Below are positions 24,536 to 34,825 of a stretch of 64,000 nucleotides of DNA, one piece after another. Within the stretch, counting starts at the first letter, position 1. Each line of letters begins with the position of its first letter. The stretch lies in assembly GCA_015499995.1 (NCBI GenBank), contig JADNRV010000002.1, positions 248,001 to 312,000 of the forward strand, in the 5' to 3' direction. The position numbers and the translations under genes were made by a program. This DNA comes from Flammula alnicola (taxonomy: Eukaryota > Basidiomycota > Agaricomycetes > Agaricales > Strophariaceae). The notes below the pieces were generated by a model that was not told the origin of the DNA, searched no databases, and saw only the letters and a program-made list of their open reading frames with translations.

Positions 24536-26711
24536 ATGAATGCAGACGACAGCCATGGACGAGTAGGGCTCGCAGACAGACTGGATGCCCTCTTCAACCT
24601 CCTCTCAAATTCACCCCGCAATAGTCAAGATTCCAGTCGCTCCTCCCTAGACAGCCCCACCCATTACCGCCAGGACAGCATGCGGCGTGTACCCAAGCCT
24701 ACTGCGCCCGTCCTGCGCTGGCTCAGCAATTCGAATTCGACCCACCAGCCCGCTCTGGACGAGGCAATGAACACGCCCCTGCCAACCCGTCCACAGCCTG
24801 CGCGGCTACCACCATCGTTCCGTGCATCCCACATGGTGATCCACCCCCCACCCTTCTTCGACAACCTCACCCGTTCGACTCTCCCCACTTCGTCACTATC
24901 TCCGCCTCTTCGCGTCGAGAACAGTCCTGCGCCCTCTCTGGATGCTACCATTGCCCGCCCACCGCCCATCGTGCTCACCCATGTCCCTCCGACACGCTCC
25001 TCCATTGACACACTACGGTCTGTCTCTACGCGGTCCATGTCCACCTACTCCTCCTCATCCATCTCCATCAGCGACGTTCAGGGCTCCGCTACAACTTCCG
25101 CATCTTCCTCCCGTTGGTGGTTTCAGTCAGACTTTTTTTCCTCTCAGGATGACGGACCCTCTATAGCTCCGAAAGAAGAGATAAAAAAGAAATGTCAGTG
25201 TCGCTTCCTCTGTGCCCCATATTTCGCTCATGTCCATTTAGACCTTTCCCCAAAAAATCCCGTCGTATTTTGCCATGGCCTACTGGGCTTCGACTCGGTC
25301 ACCATCGGGCCCGCCATAGCGCCCTTCGAGGTCACGCATTGGCGCGGAATAAAAGAAGTCCTCGAAGAAAATGGCACAGAGGTCCTCATCACACGCGTCC
25401 CAGCTACAAGCAGTCCCGTAGATAGAGCAAAAGTACTAGAACAAAAGATATCCTCAGTATACCCCGGAAGGAGCGTACACTTAATTGGTATGCACATCCT
25501 CTTCATTTTATTTTACTCAGATCCTTATGCAATTTCTTAAATCATAGGCCACAGTATGGTTCGTCCTTCCATCCTAATTATACCCAAGTATCCCTAATTA
25601 ACATCTCCACAGGGCGGTCTCGACTGTCGATACCTAACTACCCACCTGACCGACCGTAAATTCAAAGTGCTCTCAATAACCACCATCGCCACACCCCATC
25701 ACGGCTCCTCCTTTGCTGACTACTTCCTCTCCACCGTGGGCCGCACGCGTATGCCTTCTGTCTTGTCGCTCCTCGACCTCCTACCCAACGGCGGCGGCGA
25801 TGGGAAGGCCTTCGAGTCTCTCACTGTCGACAGCATGCGCAAATTCAATGAAGACTGTCCTGATGTGGAAGGAGTACGCTATTTTAGCTGGGGCGCAGTT
25901 TACGAGCCGGGTCTTATTGATACGTGGAAGTGAGTATTTTTTTGCTGAGGTCTTTTTTGAGAGGCAGCGGCTCAACTTGCGTAGGTGGCCACATTCTGTG
26001 ATACTCGAGAAAGAAGGCCCGAATGATGGCTTGGTCTCTGTGGAGTCCTCCAAATGGGTGTGTCTTTTCCTAAGTCACATGTCATCCTCGTCTAGTCTAT
26101 AATTCTTATCCAATAACCCCTTTTCTCTTCTGCAGGGCACATACCTCGGCACGCTCTCGCAAGTAAACCACCTCGATCTTGTTGGCTGGGTCAACACTGC
26201 ACGATATAAATGGGCAGAGATGATGGGCAAGGAGATCAAGTTTAGGCCGGCGACGTTTTATCTGGGCATTGCGGATATGTTGGCGAGGGAAGTCGAGGGC
26301 CAAGGATCGGAGGAGGGGATCGAGGGGTCCCAAGTGGGCGAGGGGGTCGTGCTGGAAGGGTCAGATGGCGCGGCAGTGGGGAACCACGAACGCGCACGCA
26401 TGGTTGATAGCTTGAGTGCGGCGGGTGCTGATGTGCAAGAGGCCGGTACTAGGACTAAGAAGCTCTCTGGGGTGGATTCGCCGGGTGAGAGGATAGCAGA
26501 GGACGATGGAGAGGCGACGCCGATGCAGACGACGCCGAAATTGACGAGCTTGTCTAAACCACAGGTCAAGCAACATGCGGCGGAGAGCAGAAAGGGGAGT
26601 GGTAAGGGAGAGGTAGATCTAGACACTGACTCGTCGCGGACGCGCCGGTTAGCACCTTCGTCTTCGTCTTCGTCTTCAACATCTTCGCCGCCACCACCAT
26701 CGTCCAAGTAA
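24536..26711 (+). CDS. Alpha/beta-hydrolase lipase (triacylglycerol lipase-like)
   Basis: The start was taken at the ATG at 24536 (MNADDSHGR). The first 200 residues are Ser/Pro-rich and probably disordered. The catalytic domain follows: VVFCHGLLGFDSV (oxyanion strand), a long loop with HWRGIKEVLEENGTEVLITR, the nucleophile elbow LIGHSMGGLDCRYL, TIATPHHGSSFADYF, GPNDGLVSVESSKWG (likely acid) and VNHLDLVGW (likely catalytic His). This is the pattern of fungal and bacterial class-I-type lipases. The nucleophile elbow is assembled across an 11-nt microexon, 25548-25558 (introns 25498-25547 and 25559-25612). A Glu/Ser-rich tail follows the domain. No signal peptide is visible, so it is probably intracellular. 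The lipid substrate cannot be told. Confidence 0.85.
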
Positions 26712-27615
26712 ATACTTACTATCCAGCATTGTTCTCTATTTTACCGCATAATATTTTGTATACTACAGTATACACCAAGTGCATTAATTCTCGTACATCT
26801 CGATGGAATTTGCGCCAGAGATCTGCGTTCGAACGTTTGCTGAGATGTAAATTAAATGTGAAAGCAATACAGTGTTGAATTTTGAGGATTGCACCAGTGG
26901 GTGAAGAGATACTTATATGCTGATTAAATGGGTGTGCAATACCTTTGTAAGCCACTGTAAAGTCAGCTGCACACTCGCAGCGCACAGGCGTCCGCAATCA
27001 GTAGTATTGATTGCGGATTCAATAGCAATGTAGAATGATCGATGATTCGATCGTTGAATCGGATCGATATCTAAAATGGGATTTGCCGACTCCAATTAAG
27101 CGCCCATGATTGGCGTTCTTTGTCAACTTTCAAGCTTCTGTTGATGAGAACCCATGACACTTACGTTTGAGGCTGCCTTTTGTGTGTCTGTGTGAATATG
27201 TGCCCAATATGTGTACGTCTTCGTATGTGAAGGGGGTTCCCAGGGCACTTAACCGAGGCCGGCCTTACGGTGTCGGCCTCGAGGCTTGAGGAGACCATCA
27301 GATATGATGTAACGTCTCCCCTTTGTTCTTGCACACGACGACCTCCCACCTTTTAAGTGGGAGCTTTGTATTTCACATATCTTTCCCTCTTCAGTTTCCG
27401 ACAGTTCCGACGACTCTAACGCCTGGCACGTTGCAAGTCCTCCATCGATTACTCTAGTACTGTCTCTAGAAGCCAGAAGCCAGAACATCCCCGCAGTAGT
27501 AAGCGGCTCTCTTTCTGCCTTGAGAGTGGCATTCGTAACTGATGCCTGTTTTCACGTCTATTAAAGTATACGATCACTCACAAACCCCATCTGCACTCAC
27601 GGAGATCAAATCGCA
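26712..27615. other. 900-bp intergenic region with three hairpins
   Basis: No gene is supported. The stretch has three short inverted repeats (26991-27017, 27255-27280, 27343-27363; listed as a repeat) and GT-rich tracts around 27180-27225. It could be the remains of a small mobile element, but terminal repeats and a target-site duplication were not seen. It also holds the promoter of the membrane protein that follows. Confidence 0.45.
26991..27363. repeat. Cluster of three perfect hairpins
   Basis: 26991-27000 TCCGCAATCA pairs with 27008-27017 TGATTGCGGA (10 bp, 7-nt loop). 27255-27261 GAGGCCG pairs with 27274-27280 CGGCCTC. 27343-27349 CTCCCAC pairs with 27357-27363 GTGGGAG (7 bp, 7-nt loop). 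The arms are exact. None is followed by a run of T, so terminators are not implied. Function unknown. Confidence 0.5.
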
Positions 27616-29028
27616 ATGAGGATCCTCCTTCAGAAGTCCTCCTTCAACCTGGATGTATCTGGGATAGCGGGCTTTTTCGGTGGAGAGGAGTCCTTTGCAG
27701 CCATGTCCAGTGTACACCTCGTGCGAGGGAGGCGGTGGTTGGGGTGGTACAATTCCCCAGGTAGCTACTTCGTCGCCAAGAAGTACGGTACTCTCGCCCA
27801 ATCCCGCTTCTGGGATGGCCTCTTTCCGGGTCCAAATGTCGACCCTGCGACGATGCTAGAGCTGGACGGAAAATCCGGCCCACGGTATACGGGAGTGTTT
27901 TCTGGGAACCGCTTCTCGGCAACAGGCCATTTGTCGTTTTTGCTTGCACGTTATTGTGAGCTGAGCGTGAAGCCCAGTCCGAGCCCTATTCCTTCATCAG
28001 ACACATCCCCGCGTTCCAACATCTCCCTCACAATCGTACAACTGGGCAACTTCAAGGAGTTCAAGGGCTATCCTACAGTCCCTGAGGATTTTTTCTTACC
28101 CTTCGACCCAGTCGGAATCCTTCCCATCGCTTTTAGCATCGGATGTGCTATCGTGACGGGAATCTTTCGCGACTGGTACATCTTTGCCATGATTCTCCTT
28201 GGAGTCGTATGCAATGGCATAACCTGCTATGTGCTCGCATCAGGTTCTCTCGAACTTGATTGCCCGGTGCCATCGGCGAACTCTCCTCCAGGAGACGGGA
28301 TTCTCGTCAGTCCTCGCGGAATCATCGTGCTTCAAGGCGACGAGAGAAGCGTCAGCAGCGTCATCCGGGGCGCGTACAACCTCCGTTACGAGAGCGAACC
28401 AAAATATCGCAATATTGGCTTCAGCTCGCTGACGCTGACGGCTCAGTTCCTCCTCCAGCTCTTCCTCGTCCCACAAGGAGGACTGTTCGGACAGATCATG
28501 TTTCTGTCCACACTTGCCGTTTCTTGGATGTTCAACGCGTATCTGGCCTCATTGGACCGGGAGAAATTGCAGACGGGCATCCTGCTCAAGGTCCTAGGCC
28601 GTCCCAAGGCCGTAAAATTCTCGCTTGACAGATGGTCGACAGCCGTGGCGTTCGTGGCGTTCTACCTGAAACCCAAGGACGCGAGGGGGATTCTGGACGA
28701 GCTGATTCCAAATAATACGCCAGCTTGGAGGATTTGGAAAGACCGTGTAGTCGTGGCCATCGAGAAGGATACGGACCCTGTCCTGGTCAAGACCTGGGCT
28801 GAGGACGGGCGGGATAGTATCGAAACTCTGGACTCGAGCGACCGCAAATTCGTACTCGAATTCCTGCAGCTCGCACGCGAAGCCTATAATGGCGCCAAAC
28901 GGTTTAGAAGCACTTCACACGCCGATCCTATCGAGGACAAAAACTCTGTTCGCATAGAAAACATTCCTGTCAGGGAGAAAGGTCCTGGCAAGGGCGAAAA
29001 GCGTGGCTTTCGCGGGCTTTTACCGTAA
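27616..29028 (+). CDS. Intronless hypothetical multi-pass membrane protein
   Basis: A single uninterrupted frame of 470 aa, unusual here because almost all neighbours have introns. The N-terminal third is soluble (FFGGEESF, WLGWYNSPGSYFVAKKYG). Hydrophobic helices lie at about residues 175-215 (VGILPIAFSIGCAIVTGIF; MILLGVVCNGITCYVLASG) and 275-320 (LTLTAQFLLQLFLVPQ; GQIMFLSTLAVSWMFNAYL). A cytosolic-looking charged C-terminus contains ILDELIPNNTPAWRIWKDR. I do not recognise a named family; proteins of this build belong, as far as I know, to expanded mushroom-specific families of unknown function. A degenerate stretch similar to its 3' part lies just downstream (29041-29130), suggesting a past tandem duplicate. 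The first ATG was used as start. Confidence 0.7.
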   Translation: MRILLQKSSFNLDVSGIAGFFGGEESFAAMSSVHLVRGRRWLGWYNSPGSYFVAKKYGTLAQSRFWDGLFPGPNVDPATMLELDGKSGPRYTGVFSGNRFSATGHLSFLLARYCELSVKPSPSPIPSSDTSPRSNISLTIVQLGNFKEFKGYPTVPEDFFLPFDPVGILPIAFSIGCAIVTGIFRDWYIFAMILLGVVCNGITCYVLASGSLELDCPVPSANSPPGDGILVSPRGIIVLQGDERSVSSVIRGAYNLRYESEPKYRNIGFSSLTLTAQFLLQLFLVPQGGLFGQIMFLSTLAVSWMFNAYLASLDREKLQTGILLKVLGRPKAVKFSLDRWSTAVAFVAFYLKPKDARGILDELIPNNTPAWRIWKDRVVVAIEKDTDPVLVKTWAEDGRDSIETLDSSDRKFVLEFLQLAREAYNGAKRFRSTSHADPIEDKNSVRIENIPVREKGPGKGEKRGFRGLLP

Positions 29029-29040
29029 AAACCAAAGACT

Positions 29041-29130
29041 AGAGAGGCATTCCAGATGAGGCTCGCCTCCCGAGTCCCGAATAATACGCCTCTTTGGAGA
29101 ATTTGTCGAAAGGTCGTGTTGCAGAGGCCG
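29041..29130 (+). pseudogene. Degenerate fragment of the upstream membrane-protein gene
   Basis: The stretch around 29069-29105 (CGAATAATACGCCTCTTTGG) resembles gene positions about 28707-28740 (AAATAATACGCCAGCTTGG) that encode the NNTPAWRIW segment. Flanking bases match more loosely. No long frame remains. It is best read as the relic of a tandem copy; the similarity is short and judged by eye. Confidence 0.4.
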
Positions 29131-29518
29131 TCAAGCTTCAAGATGGATGCGTAAAATCCTAATAATAAGGTCACGATGGACTAAGCCTTCGGGTTGGACG
29201 ATGTCGAAATTTGGCTCAAAACCGAAGGAATTTCCTCAGGGAATTCTGTAGCAACGACTCGGAGCGTTGAAGATTTATTTAATGGGACCGAAAGCCCAAA
29301 CTTCCGGCCCTCAATTTCGGGCCACACTGTCCCGTCCGTCAAATCCTATTTATACATACAACATTGAACATTGTACACCAATTGTACCAATACATAACTT
29401 CTTTTTAATATACTACACTTTCCCATTCCATCTGTTTTTTTTTAACTATATCTCTTGCAAATGGGCTGACATTCCCATTGAAGGATGTTACGAAGCAGAG
29501 GCATCACTACGACACACT

Positions 29519-30402
29519 CTACTCTTGGGCTTTGGGCCAAATGATGTTCGATACCTCGACGCTTGTCAAATTCTTCGAATTCGATTCTAAATGCTCCCGC
29601 GTTCGCTGTTTGAAAACAGTCAGGCTAAACCATCCTACAAGTATAAGGTGCGCATTCCTACCTTCAGAAGCGCTGCCGCCCGAGGACCCGCCTTCTCTTG
29701 CTCTTCTTCCAAAGCTTTCAAAACATTCACCCACGTCGCTTCTCCCTCTTCCATGGCCACAGCCTGCAAATAACGACCCGCAAATCCAGGTGTCCTGTGC
29801 GAATCGCCTCCTCCATGAATGTGAAGCTTCAGTCTCTGTCCAGCAGCCAGCAGCTGGCCGCATGAGCCAATCCGCATGCTATCTGAATTCGCCTCCTCCC
29901 CACCGAGACCGAGGCCGTCGAGCAACGCGTTCCAAGCGAAAGCGGAATACCCATACCCGAGAGCATAGAGGCGTGCGTCTCCAACGGCTGCTGCGATCCA
30001 AGCATTGTCGTAGCCGTCCTGGAGAAGATCCTCATCCTCATCGCCTTCTTCCGCCGGAATGGCATCGAGTGCTTCATTGAGCAAGAACTTTTCTGTCCAG
30101 TAGTACGTCGCATCTCGTATCGCTTCGGTGCACTTGAGCTTGGAGGCTGCCTTGAACACCGCGTGCCATATTGCGTCGAATGCTTCGGGCTTGAATGTCC
30201 AATCAGCGTTTTGGACAAAGGCCTCAAGCATGTATTTCGGTTTTTCGCCTTTCGTTACTCCTGGGGCACCACCCACTGTTTTGCCATCAAGCAGATCACT
30301 CAAGCGCGAAGAAATTAATTCTGGGGTGAATGGTTCGGCGACGATAGCTGCAGCCCATGCGTCAGGCCAGATGAACTCGTTAGAAGCGGAAGTGGTTGTC
30401 AT
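29519..30402 (-). CDS. Hypothetical protein, intact member of an inverted duplicated pair (copy 2)
   Basis: Two exons, 30402-29662 and 29605-29519 (intron 29606-29661), give 275 aa. It starts MTTTSASNEFIWPDAW. Recognisable blocks are LLDGKTVGGAPGV, FKPEAFDAIWHAVFKAA, CTEAIRDATYYWTEKFLL, the acidic AEEGDEDEDLLQDGYDNAW, GYSAFAWNALLDGLGLGGEE and a C-terminal LESNSKNLTSVEVSNIIWP. No signal peptide, membrane helix or known domain was recognised; the protein looks soluble and alpha-helical, with Trp/Tyr-rich patches. The copy at 17232-18130 shares even the intron sequence, so the duplication or gene conversion is recent, but the flanking DNA does not match. Function unknown. Confidence 0.75.
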
Positions 30403-30936
30403 TGGAGAACGGTGAATTGGAACAATTATTTAACACAGGAAATGCTAACGGTTACCCTCATTTTACGTCCTTTATAGGTGACCCAAGCTTGGCAGTACAC
30501 AGCCCTCACTTTGTTGCAGCTTGGGCGCTCAAATCAGACATCTCGGTTCAATTCTGAGACCTCGCTCCTAAGTAGCATATAATTCTGTCGCATCTACATG
30601 GGTTAGGCCCTCTGACGAGCCCCTTAGCAAGGGCGAAACCCGCATAGTCCCCAATTGTGCGATTAAAGCCGGCCCCCGTAGGTGCTCAGTGCGCCCCTCT
30701 AGGCGGTGCTTTGGCGGTGCTGCTATCTATCTCTATCTATTCAATGTTACGTTAGAAGTCTATCATTGATCAGCTGCTATTTGAGCGCTCATTGACCGTG
30801 TAGTGCCCAGAACTTGCTCACCTTTAAAATGTGCAGAAATAGACTGGAGAGTCATTGAGAACCCCCAATTCTCTGTACAGTAGCTAGTCTGCTTCTCTTC
30901 GCTGAGTGAATTCGGACACAAACCAAGCTTCACAGT
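30403..30936. other. Intergenic region with hammerhead-like motif
   Basis: No coding region supported. It contains the hammerhead-ribozyme-like core at 30599-30642 and a short (TATC)n-type microsatellite near 30723-30742. The central part (about 30600-30720) is GC-rich compared with its surroundings. Confidence 0.5.
30599..30642 (+). ncRNA. Hammerhead ribozyme-like core (candidate)
   Basis: The conserved core CUGACGA lies at 30612-30618. It is followed by a possible stem II (GCCC 30619-30622 with GGGC 30631-30634, loop CUUAGCAA) and by GAAA at 30635-30638. A stem III of GGGU (30600-30603) with ACCC (30638-30641) places U30604 as the cleavage-site base (GUU triplet, an allowed NUH). Stem I, between U30604 and the core, would be only about two base pairs (AG/CU), far shorter than in efficient hammerheads, so this could be a relic, an unusual minimal form or chance. 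The surrounding sequence may be part of a repeat; this cannot be tested here. Confidence 0.35.
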
Positions 30937-31220
30937 ATGCACTTCCTTTCATATTTTATTTCTCTTTCGGCTCTTGTTGCCCTTTTTTGCAATGCCATGC
31001 CTCTTCCAGTGAGTCTATTCAGCTTTTAAACAAGCGGTTAGGTTGTCAAGTACTAAAAAGCATCCAGACGAGCGACGGCAATGTTGTCTATTCAAACGAG
31101 GCTCGAGACATGGACCTAGTGATACGAACACTCAGACCAGTCGACCCCGGAGCCTGCAGGGTACTTAGTATACCGTATACGGGATCAAAAACGATCCAAA
31201 AAAAATCCAAGGAAACATGA
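30937..31220 (+). CDS. Small predicted secreted protein
   Basis: Two exons, 30937-31008 and 31068-31220, give 74 aa. The first exon encodes a typical signal peptide (MHFLSYFISLSALVALFC) with a likely cleavage site after NA, and ends on a consensus GTGAGT donor. The intron has a TACTAA-like branch site and a CAG acceptor. The mature part (about 52 aa) is polar, has a single Cys and ends KKSKET. No family is recognised. Small secreted proteins with one intron are common in mushrooms, as effectors or surface proteins. The exon 2 frame continues open to the TGA at 31218-31220, though a further intron is not excluded. Confidence 0.55.
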
Positions 31221-31429
31221 TTCCTTTACAGTGAACTGATGATGTCTTTGTCATGTCAATTGTTTGTGGCATAGATATGTACATAGAGATTAGGAATGTC
31301 GAGCGTTGCATGGAAATCCAGATAAAAATACAGAGAGGCAGTAGTAGTAGCATGTATGGTGACGGAAGCATTAAATAGCAAGCAAACCAATAACAAACGA
31401 AGCACGTAGAAAAATGGACCATCGTTGCC

Positions 31430-33533
31430 TCAGTGCCTCTTCCTAACTAACACCTTCGCATGGGGATCCGGCAAGCAATTCATACCCACAACGACATCCG
31501 TCGGCCTCATTCCATCCTCGAATCTTACATCGTAGTGCAGCAATACATGCGCAAGCATCATCTTCAGCAGGACCGCCGCGAAGAACCGTCCTGGGCATGC
31601 GTGCCGGCCGTACCCCCATGCCAGGTACTCCGTCGTTGCCGTCGTGAGGTGGAAGCGCACGCCGCCGTTGCCATCTCTATGAAGGATAGAATCGTCGCCG
31701 TGGTAGTGCTCATGTAGGTCGGAGAAACGGAAGCCGTCGAATGTATCGGGCGGGGGCGAGGAGTAAAAAGACGCGTCAAGGTGACGAGGGCGAGCGGCGG
31801 TGGCGAGAAGAGCGCCTGCTGGTACGTGTGTACCATCGCCGAAGGTGAATGGCTTGAGAGTCTTGCGCATTGTCGACACTAATAAATCCAGTCGAAATTT
31901 ACGCGGGTTAGAATGAGCTTTACGGAGACGCATATATAACTCACAGGATGAAACTCCATTCATCCGGATCGACTCTTTCACAAAGCTATCGACTTTGTGC
32001 ATCTTTTCCAATGCATGCTTATGCCATCCTTCCCGGTTCACGATGGCTTCGATTTCTTTTCGCATAGGAGCAGCATATTTTGGGTTTGCAGCAAGGTGAT
32101 AAAGTATATGCGTAAAGGTCTGGAAAGGAAGCCGATGGCTTAAATTTCAGCATATATGACGGTGTGAGTCAATAACAATGAGATATACCATTGATAAAGT
32201 CTGGTTGGCTGTGAGGCTGAGGTTGAGCAGGTTCGAGGCAATGTCTTCACTGGATGTTTGACTTGTTTCGTCCCAGAGGATACGAGTTAACAAGTCATTC
32301 TAAATGAGCTTTTGAGAATTGGACGGACGACATTCACTGAGATATCTCACAGGTTTGGGCTCGTCGTGGTCGCGCCCGCGAGCGTCAAATGCCTTCTTCT
32401 GTTCGCGAATGAAGGAAGTCAATAACTTGCGCATGCGTCGTCGGTTTCGGTAAGATCTACTAAATCTCTGAAGAAGGCTTTAAAAGGCATCAGGACAAGT
32501 GATGCGAAAGCATACTTTAACAATATGTACGCCACTTACGAGCTGAACGTGCTTGGCAGCAGGCTGAGGAAGAGAGAAAACTTGAACCCAAAAACGTCAC
32601 ATGCTGACGAAGCAGAGAGAAGAGCGTAATCCTTGTCGCGAGCTGGCAGTAAGATGAGGGTAAGAAGCGATATCGTGTCGAGAAAGTCTTACAAAAGGGA
32701 GGCCCAATGAAGACCCGGTTAGCCACTCTTGTCGTAATTTGAGCGACTAGGTTCGTTCCATCGATTTCCTTCCACCCTAAACGTTTTAGAGAGGAATGAG
32801 GAATGAGTTGGTGTTCTCGATAGGCAATGGGTAATGCGTGCGCACCTGCAGACTCGTCTGATGGTGGGAGCGCGTCATTGAGAGATGACACTATCTCGTC
32901 TCTCATGTCAGCTATTAGGAATGTTAAATTTTGGGTGATATGTCGGGCCAGGGAGCTAGCTTCTTTGGTGGCAGAAACGTGGAGGTGTCCGAGAAAATAT
33001 GCGGATACATCCGGCTAGACGATAAGTTGGCGACCGACCTCTGTTGAAAGCAAAGAAAGAGGATGTACCTCATTGGCAACATCGATCAAGGACACTTCAT
33101 CCTCTGTGGCTTTACGTAGTTCTTCAATGAACTGAGTTCCAGTTACTATCACGAGCCATCTGTTTAACGTAGCAATTTTGAATATGCTCGGCCTATACTG
33201 AAAATTCTCATAAGTACATCATACTAAATGAGAGCTTTGGCAGTGGGAAGCACCTTGTCGTATCCTCTTTGTAGTCGTACAGGAGCGTCAAAGATGAACC
33301 TCAACGCGTCGATGTACGAAAGTAGGTATGCAGATTGTCCCAAAGCTGGGATATTCTTTAGCTGACATTAGAAGATCATTCAGACATCTACAACGACCCA
33401 TTGGATAAGTACAATAGAAATTTGAGCAACATACGTTTGGTTCAGACCGTTCGCTCCACGACAAAAGGGTAAGGACTATAGCAGCGCCAAGGACCACGAA
33501 AATGAGACTTGAGCTGCCATCTTCGACATCCAT
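31430..33533 (-). CDS. Cytochrome P450 monooxygenase
   Basis: The start ATG (33533-33531) opens MDVEDGSSSLIF and a hydrophobic anchor (VVLGAAIVLTLL), placing the enzyme on the ER membrane. Exons continue with NIPALGQSAYLLSYIDALRF, VTGTQFIEELRKATEDEV, an I-helix region with SLTANQTLS, ExxR as KESIR (about 31975), a PERF-type FDGFRF and the heme-binding loop WGYGRHACPGRFFA with the axial Cys. All P450 landmarks are present in order and about nine introns separate them, so the gene looks intact (about 520 aa). The layout resembles the large microsomal P450 families of Agaricomycetes, which act in secondary metabolism and xenobiotic breakdown, but subfamily and substrate cannot be assigned. No other biosynthetic gene lies beside it, so it is not clearly part of a metabolite cluster. 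Confidence 0.9.
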
Positions 33534-34825
33534 AGCGAATAGGCGAGTCGCGCGTGTCAGCAGTTCAAGTTAGAGATGGCAGGCACGCGTTGACATAAAA
33601 GGGTCCGTTGGTTTATTACCGAAGAATACTAAATAGGCTTTTGATGCCGAGATAAGATAAGATGGACAGTAAATTAGGACGCGCACTGACTAAGATTAAG
33701 GTTGGCGAGAGCTCCACGGCAGGAATTCCTTTTCACCTTCGTCTTCTGACTTCCCGCGCATGGAACAGAATCAAACTCCGTCTCCGGCAGGCCCGGCAGC
33801 TCATAAGTTGCACCTCAAGGCACTTTACTTCACGAAGAAAGGCGTGAAATGTCAAGTTTTTCAGGTAAATCTATGGCCTTTATGTAAGTTTACCATCATA
33901 TTTTCACTCTTCAGTCTCGAGATCCCCTACGGCAGCTTATTTTGTGAAGATAAGTCATCCAGATTGCAACTAGCAATAAATGAAGGCACAAATTATGAAA
34001 AGCTTCCCAAATGCTTTCCACTTTTATTTTTGTGTGCTAGAACAGGCATCATTAGGAAATTAATTAATTCTGAAAGTGCGAAGATTAGGTGTCCAACAAA
34101 TGAAATCTGTTGACGGTCAACAATGCAAGAACATATTGAGTGACTTCTGAGGGTGTGGGACAGTGCGAAAAAATCCTAGAAATATGTAAAACCATGAAAT
34201 AAATGGCTCGAGTGATATGCGGCCTGAAAGTCAATGTGCAATGGTGAGAACAACATACATACTACTTAAATGCATTGGACCTATGAAAAGGAACAGGAAG
34301 AAGACAAAATGAGGGGAAAAGAGCTTCTTATTGACTTATGATTCAACATATATATATCTAGATTGTAAAGAACAATAAAATACGAAGAATCGAACACAAA
34401 TGTGCAGGAAATGCAGACAGAATGTGGTTGTAGAAGGGACAATACTTGGACAATACCGCACAAATGGGCAGAGGACAGCCAGCAAAATTCAAACTCAGAA
34501 CCGGCAACTGAAGAAGTCTGATCGACAAACGTCAAAATCCTGCCGTGGAGCTCCCGCCAACGCTACTAAGATGCTGTAACCTTTGGGAAGAGGAGCCCCC
34601 TTCTCGTCGGTTGATAAGAGCAAGTAATAATTATAGGTGCTAGATTCTCAAGCCTAGCACCATTCGATTAGCACACGTGATGGTCGATCCGGATGGTATT
34701 TAAGTATCCAACTTTAACTTATTTCCAGTACATAAACCACGCTTCGTACCACCCACGTTCTCAGATCCTAAACGTCTCGTACTAACATACCAACTGTCTT
34801 TGTAGATTGCCACCCTACGGCCACA
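33534..34825. other. 1.3-kb AT-rich intergenic region
   Basis: Divergent spacer between the P450 (-) and the S-formylglutathione hydrolase (+). Only short open frames occur. One possible spliced 45-codon frame (33760 to about 33955) has fair splice signals but no recognisable features and was not called. No repeat pairs were seen. Confidence 0.5.

Noticed and set aside
26258..26707. 149-codon minus-strand frame
   Set aside because: Antisense to the charged tail of the lipase; no recognisable domain.
33760..33955. Possible two-exon 45-codon gene (MEQNQTPSPAG start)
   Set aside because: Splice signals are fair, but the product has no features and the surrounding 1.3 kb shows no other sign of a gene.
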